Source: Cryomorphaceae bacterium
GTDB lineage: Bacteria > Bacteroidota > Bacteroidia > Flavobacteriales > Crocinitomicaceae
DNA: 10,461 nucleotides
Assembly: GCA_021298235.1 (NCBI GenBank)
Contig: JAJTDX010000116.1
Coordinates: forward strand, 1-10,461
Direction of reading: 5' to 3'
Shown: positions 7,200 to 10,461 of the stretch, one piece after another
Layout of the letters: the number at the start of each line of letters is the position of its first letter
How positions within the stretch are numbered: the first letter of the stretch is position 1
Position numbers and translations under genes: made by a program
The notes under the pieces: model-generated
Told to the model about the DNA's origin: nothing
Database searches by the model: none
What the model saw: the letters and a program-made list of their open reading frames with translations, nothing else

Positions 7200-7958
7200 A
7201 TGGATATTCGCATTCAGCAAGCCCTCGAACAATTGGAACCTATTTCCCTTCTGGAAATGGACAGGGTAAAACTGATGAATCGCGTGGACACGAAATTTGC
7301 TTTTTCAAAAGATCAGCTATTAGATATTTTACCAGAGCTTATCCACTCTTATCGAATTTTAGAAATTGAAAACACTCGTTCCCCATTCTACGAAAGTTTG
7401 TATTTGGACGACCAGGCGTTCAAGTTTTTCAGAGACCATCATAATGGGAGAACGAATAGATACAAAGTTCGATTCAGGAAATACGTTGATTCCAACTTGA
7501 CATTCCTCGAGATCAAACATAAAACAAAGGGTAGAACAGACAAAAAACGAGTTAAAGTCGAAGAGATTCCCGATGGGCTGAAGGAAAACCACCTTGACTT
7601 TATACGAAATATATTACAGGAGGAGCATCAACTAAATGCTGTGCTGTGGAACTCCTTTCATAGGTTGACTTTGGTTAACAAATATTCCAACGAGCGACTG
7701 ACACTTGATTTTGACTTGAAGTTCAAATGGGACGATGAATCTGTAAATTTTTCAAACCTTATCATTGCAGAACTAAAGCAGGAAACGGTTGACAGAAGCT
7801 CTCCTTTCTTTCAGCTCATGAAATCATTCGGAATTCGGCCATACAGAATGAGTAAATACTGTATTGGTTCAATCGAGCTTTACGGAAATCGATTAAAATT
7901 CAACCGCTTTAAACAAAAACTACTTAAACTTAAAAAAATTAACTCACATGCTGCCTGA
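7200..7958 (+). CDS. VTC-domain protein, putative polyphosphate polymerase-like
   Basis: The 252-residue protein matches bacterial VTC-domain proteins, related to the catalytic tunnel domain of the yeast Vtc4 polyphosphate polymerase. Basic and acidic tunnel-like motifs appear in order: LMNRVDTKFAF (25-35), YESLYLDD (64-71), NRYKVRFRKY (86-95), FLEIKHKTKGRTDKKR (102-117), LTLDFDLKF (167-175), IIAELKQE (188-195) and RMSKYCIG (216-223). Family members use such residues to bind triphosphate or polyphosphate and a metal ion. The prediction of polyphosphate synthesis or sensing is by homology. There is no signal peptide or membrane helix, so it should be cytosolic. Its last 11 bases overlap the start of the DUF4956 membrane gene, a pairing I recognise as recurrent in bacteria. 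The start at 7200 fits the usual family N-terminus (EPISLLEMD shortly before LMNRVDTKF). Confidence 0.9.
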   Translation: MDIRIQQALEQLEPISLLEMDRVKLMNRVDTKFAFSKDQLLDILPELIHSYRILEIENTRSPFYESLYLDDQAFKFFRDHHNGRTNRYKVRFRKYVDSNLTFLEIKHKTKGRTDKKRVKVEEIPDGLKENHLDFIRNILQEEHQLNAVLWNSFHRLTLVNKYSNERLTLDFDLKFKWDDESVNFSNLIIAELKQETVDRSSPFFQLMKSFGIRPYRMSKYCIGSIELYGNRLKFNRFKQKLLKLKKINSHAA

Positions 7959-8613
7959 AATACTATTGCCACTTGCCAAAACATCTGATTCCATGGCCTT
8001 GACATGGTTTAGCAATGATGCGTATACCTTGCTCATCCGTTTGGCTGTAAACACTACTTTTCTGACTGTATTAATTCGCTATCTGTACTACCCAAAGACA
8101 AAGCGCAAAGATTACCTGTTTACTTATTACCTCATTGGTACCATTACCTTTTTTCTGTGTTTTGGTCTTAAAAAACTTGATATTGATACCGGAATGGGCT
8201 TAGGCCTGTTCGCAATATTCGGAATCATTCGCTATCGTACGGATGCCATTGAGATCAAGGAAATGACCTATTTGTTTCTTATCATCGGCATAAGTGTGGT
8301 CAATTCACTGGCATCGAACCAAATCAGTATCGCTGAAATGGGCATCATCAATGTTTCTGTGGTTATACTGACGTATGGTTTGGAGAACTTGTGGCTTGTG
8401 AAACATGAAACCAGAAAAACGGTGAATTATGAGCGAATCGATCTCATCACTCCGGATAAATATGAAGAAATGAAGGCAGATCTCGAAAAACGTACAGGTA
8501 TTTCCATCAACCGTGTTGAAATAGGAAAAATTGATTTCCTGAATGACACCGCCCTGCTCCGAATTTACTATTACGCTGACGAACAGGAATTCTCGGATTA
8601 TTCCGCGCAATAA
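7948..8613 (+). CDS. DUF4956 family membrane protein, partner of the VTC-domain protein
   Basis: The 221 residues form an N-terminal membrane region with about four or five helices (roughly 27-48, 55-73, 82-95, 104-122 and 129-147) and a soluble C-terminal domain (about 150-221). Characteristic pieces are YYPKTKRKDYLFTY (47-60), the glycine-rich GLGLFAIFGIIRYRTDAI (83-100) and a cytoplasmic tail with ITPDKYEEMKADLEKRTG. This matches DUF4956 proteins, whose function is unknown and which are commonly encoded beside VTC-domain proteins. The tail has a small alpha/beta look. The gene begins inside the last codons of the VTC gene (11-base overlap), so the two are probably made together and may form a membrane complex. 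A later ATG at 7993 is possible and would remove 15 residues. Confidence 0.9.
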   Translation: MLPEILLPLAKTSDSMALTWFSNDAYTLLIRLAVNTTFLTVLIRYLYYPKTKRKDYLFTYYLIGTITFFLCFGLKKLDIDTGMGLGLFAIFGIIRYRTDAIEIKEMTYLFLIIGISVVNSLASNQISIAEMGIINVSVVILTYGLENLWLVKHETRKTVNYERIDLITPDKYEEMKADLEKRTGISINRVEIGKIDFLNDTALLRIYYYADEQEFSDYSAQ

Positions 8614-8616
8614 CCC

Positions 8617-8624
8617 TATCTTTG
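8617..8624 (+). promoter_or_regulatory. Bacteroidota -7 element (TATCTTTG) ahead of lpxK
   Basis: TATCTTTG matches TAnnTTTG exactly, in the 18-base gap between DUF4956 and lpxK, ending 7 bases before the ATG at 8632. It suggests that lpxK and the genes behind it can be transcribed independently of the VTC pair. No clear -33 TTG is seen at the expected distance, which overlaps the end of the DUF4956 gene. Confidence 0.5.
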
Positions 8625-8631
8625 GGCTTAG

Positions 8632-9556
8632 ATGACTTTCAGAGTACTTCTCTTGCCTTTCTCATGGATCTTTGGTTCAATTGCCTTTCTGAGGAATAAG
8701 TGCTTCGATCTGGGAATTTTCAAGTCCTGGAAGATTCCTGTCAAGTCGATTTGTGTGGGCAATCTGAGCACCGGTGGAACAGGTAAAACTCCTCATGTGG
8801 CCTACCTTGCGGAAACTCTTTCCACAAACAATAAGGTAGCCATCCTGAGTCGCGGTTATGGCCGAAAAACCTCTGGATTCATTGTCGTTAAAGAGCATCA
8901 CAAAGCATTTGAAGTTGGCGACGAACCGCTGCTTTACAAAAAGAAATTTGGACAACACATTGTTGTTGCAGTTAGTGAAAACCGCAAGCTCGGAATTCAA
9001 GCCCTTCTAGATCAATATCCTGACATTACGTTGATTCTGCTCGAATTTGAGAGAAGGACAGTACGGAAGACACAGGGCCGATCTGATCGTAGTAACCAAA
9101 TGCCCTCAGGCTTCAGAAACTGATACTAAAAAATGGAGCCAACGCTTGAAATTCGATGAAGAAAAACTCCACTTCTCTGAAATTAGTTACGGACAACCTT
9201 TACCGTTCGGACAAGTAAAATCAGATTTCAACCAAGTTCTTTTAATCACTGGAATCGCGGATCCAACGCCCATGGTGAACTATCTGGAAACAAGCTACGA
9301 GGTGACTTTACTATCTTTTAGTGATCATCATCAATTTACCTCAAAAGACATACAAAAAATTCACAGGAAATTTGATACTTTTGCACCTGAAAAGGCCATA
9401 ATTCTTACGACAGAGAAAGATTTTATGCGACTCATTGAACACTCCGATGATTGGAAACTTAATGAGTACCCATGGTATTATCTTCCGATCTCTGTCAAAG
9501 TGAAGAATGAAGAACAATTTTTAAAAACTGTACAAACCTATGTTGACTCAATTTAA
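8632..9556 (+). pseudogene. lpxK: Tetraacyldisaccharide 4'-kinase, internal deletion and frameshift
   Basis: LpxK phosphorylates the 4' position of the lipid A precursor at the inner membrane. The first frame (8632 to about 9042, then out-of-frame residues to a stop at 9121-9123) has an N-terminal hydrophobic helix, the P-loop STGGTGKTP (46-54), LSRGYGRKT (72-80), VGDEPLLY (95-102) and VSENR (114-118), and reaches ITLILL (132-137). The second frame takes over at about 9044 with NLREGQYGRHRADLIVVTKCP-type sequence, then FSDHHQFT and LTTEKDFMRL, ending at 9556. In the family, LILL is followed by DDAFQH-type residues and about 34 residues before LREG; here only 4 bases separate them. The net loss is about 98 bases, not a multiple of three, and it removes the conserved Asp-Asp and Gln-His. 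Total remaining coding is about 306 residues versus roughly 340-350. All other motifs are intact and no other lesion is seen. The 3' end overlaps the phosphorylase gene by 17 bases. Confidence 0.88.
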
Positions 9557-10352
9557 GCAATCTGTCGATTTCATAAAAAGTAAGACATCCATCCAGCCGA
9601 CCATCGGAATCATCCTTGGAACAGGATTGGGAGGACTTGTAAAAGAAATCAATGTCATAGATGAGATTCCGTATCAAGACATCCCTAATTTTCCGGTTTC
9701 TACCGTTGAAAGTCATTCAGGCAAATTGATTTTCGGCGAGCTGGGCGGAAAGAAAGTAGTTGCAATGCAAGGTCGCTTTCACTATTACGAAGGCTATAAC
9801 ATGCAGCAAGTAACGTTCCCTGTGCGGGTGATGAAATTGCTCGGAATCGAGCGATTGTTTGTTTCAAATGCATCTGGTGGTGTAAATCCGGACTTTAAGG
9901 TGGGTGAAATTATGATACAAAACGACCATATCAATCTTTTTCCGGCTCACCCACTCATCGGAAAGAATTTTGATGAGCTCGGTCCTCGATTCCCGGACAT
10001 GAGTGAACCTTATGACCCTGAAATGATTTCTTTAGCACAGCAAATTGCTGCTGAAAACAACATAAAGGTTTCAGTTGGCACCTACGCAGGATTAACCGGA
10101 CCAACACTTGAAACTCCAGCGGAGTACAAGTATGTTCGTGTCATTGGGGCAGATGCTGTCGGTATGTCAACGGTTCCAGAGGTTATTGTTGCACGACACA
10201 TGGAAATTCCATGCTTTGCGATTTCGATTATCACTGACCTTGGAGTACCAGGTAAAATCCATAAAGTATCACTTCAGGATGTTATCGATGTGGCAAATCG
10301 TCAGGAACCCAAAATGACACTGATCATGCGTGAGCTGATCGCTAGAATTTAA
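9540..10352 (+). CDS. Purine-nucleoside phosphorylase (trimeric class)
   Basis: This enzyme splits purine nucleosides with phosphate into base and (deoxy)ribose 1-phosphate, for purine salvage. The 270 residues are normal for the trimeric PNP (PunA/XapA-like) family. Motifs seen: IIGLGTGLG-type phosphate loop (IILGTGLGGL, 24-33), VESHSGKLIFGEL (56-68), MQGRFHYYEGY (75-85), FVSNASGGVNP (108-118), NDHINLF (128-134), TLETPAEYKYVRVIGADAVGMST (spanning 188-210, the Glu, Met and substrate-site region) and CFAISIITDLG (226-236). No defect is seen. The start overlaps the end of the broken lpxK by 17 bases, so its translation was probably coupled to the terminating lpxK ribosomes; the frame restored after the deletion still ends at the same place. 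gatB starts one base after its stop. Confidence 0.95.
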   Translation: MLTQFKQSVDFIKSKTSIQPTIGIILGTGLGGLVKEINVIDEIPYQDIPNFPVSTVESHSGKLIFGELGGKKVVAMQGRFHYYEGYNMQQVTFPVRVMKLLGIERLFVSNASGGVNPDFKVGEIMIQNDHINLFPAHPLIGKNFDELGPRFPDMSEPYDPEMISLAQQIAAENNIKVSVGTYAGLTGPTLETPAEYKYVRVIGADAVGMSTVPEVIVARHMEIPCFAISIITDLGVPGKIHKVSLQDVIDVANRQEPKMTLIMRELIARI

Positions 10353-10353
10353 A

Positions 10354-10461
10354 ATGGAGGCTACTATTCGAGATAAATACGAGGCGGTTATTGGATTGGA
10401 GGTGCATGCTCAGATGCTTACTCGGTCTAAAGCATATTCATCAGATATCAATGAATACGGA
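10354..10461 (+). CDS. gatB: Asp-tRNA(Asn)/Glu-tRNA(Gln) amidotransferase subunit B (partial, 5' end)
   Basis: Only 36 codons are in the window, and the frame is open to the right edge. After a short lead (MEATIRDK) the translation contains YEAVIGLEVHAQMLT and SKAYSSDINEYG, the diagnostic N-terminus of GatB, where most homologues continue with a PNT motif. GatB is the kinase and tRNA-binding subunit of GatCAB, which amidates misacylated Glu-tRNA(Gln) or Asp-tRNA(Asn). The ATG at 10354 follows the phosphorylase stop by a single base, so co-transcription is likely. The SKAYSSD variant in place of the Cys-containing motif of some GatB proteins is as I recall it from Bacteroidota. Confidence 0.93.
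   Translation, partial: MEATIRDKYEAVIGLEVHAQMLTRSKAYSSDINEYG

Noticed and set aside
8305..9000. Minus-strand open frames (8305-8610 and 8677-9000) opposite DUF4956 and lpxK
   Set aside because: They are antisense to well-supported coding sequence, lack family resemblance, and have no promoter or start context.
9376..9383. TACTTTTG, a perfect -7 match inside lpxK and upstream of the phosphorylase gene
   Set aside because: It lies within conserved coding sequence about 157 bases before the next start, with no -33 partner, and the motif is expected by chance in AT-rich DNA.
9047..9556. The second lpxK part as an independent gene starting at TTG 9047
   Set aside because: It begins mid-domain at the LREG motif and matches the C-terminal half of LpxK directly in line with the first part, so it is a fragment of the broken gene.

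Overview
The window looks like chromosomal DNA from a Bacteroidota species, most likely of the Cytophagales/Cyclobacteriaceae type. Reasons: the AT-leaning composition, densely packed and overlapping genes, Bacteroidota-style -7 elements (TAnnTTTG) just upstream of several starts, a lipoprotein signal ending in Ser-Ser-Cys, and families typical of that phylum (the VTC-domain/DUF4956 pair, the DUF7033-type polysaccharide deacetylase, formate-dependent PurT). It is core or near-core chromosome: I see no tRNA, rRNA, CRISPR array, transposase, integrase or phage gene. No stretch longer than 300 bases lacks a gene.

Layout. (1) 1-4149, minus strand: a tight five-gene run read as radC-like JAB protein, wecB (UDP-GlcNAc 2-epimerase), polysaccharide deacetylase-like protein, DUF423 membrane protein, and a PhnP-like metallo-beta-lactamase-fold hydrolase that runs off the left edge. 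Gaps are 9 and 2 bases, then an 8-base overlap, then 2 bases. (2) 4150-4314: divergent intergenic region with an imperfect dyad and a -7-like element. (3) 4315-5463, plus: an exported lipoprotein of glycoside hydrolase family 3, NagZ-like. (4) 5467-7100, minus: purT followed by a coupled small membrane protein of unknown function. (5) 7101-7199: divergent promoter region. (6) 7200-10461, plus: VTC-domain protein, DUF4956 membrane protein, a broken lpxK, purine nucleoside phosphorylase, and the beginning of gatB, which runs off the right edge.

How the genes fit together. wecB and the deacetylase-like gene point to surface polysaccharide assembly; NagZ-like GH3 to peptidoglycan or amino-sugar turnover; lpxK to lipid A; purT and the phosphorylase to purine synthesis and salvage; gatB to tRNA-dependent amidation. 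The VTC-domain protein and its DUF4956 partner form the least understood module.

The most striking observation is in lpxK. The two halves lie in different frames, and a segment of about 33 residues that normally carries the conserved DD-x-x-QH motif is missing at about 9042-9047. The rest of the gene looks intact. This is either a recent inactivation of a normally essential lipid A gene or an assembly error.
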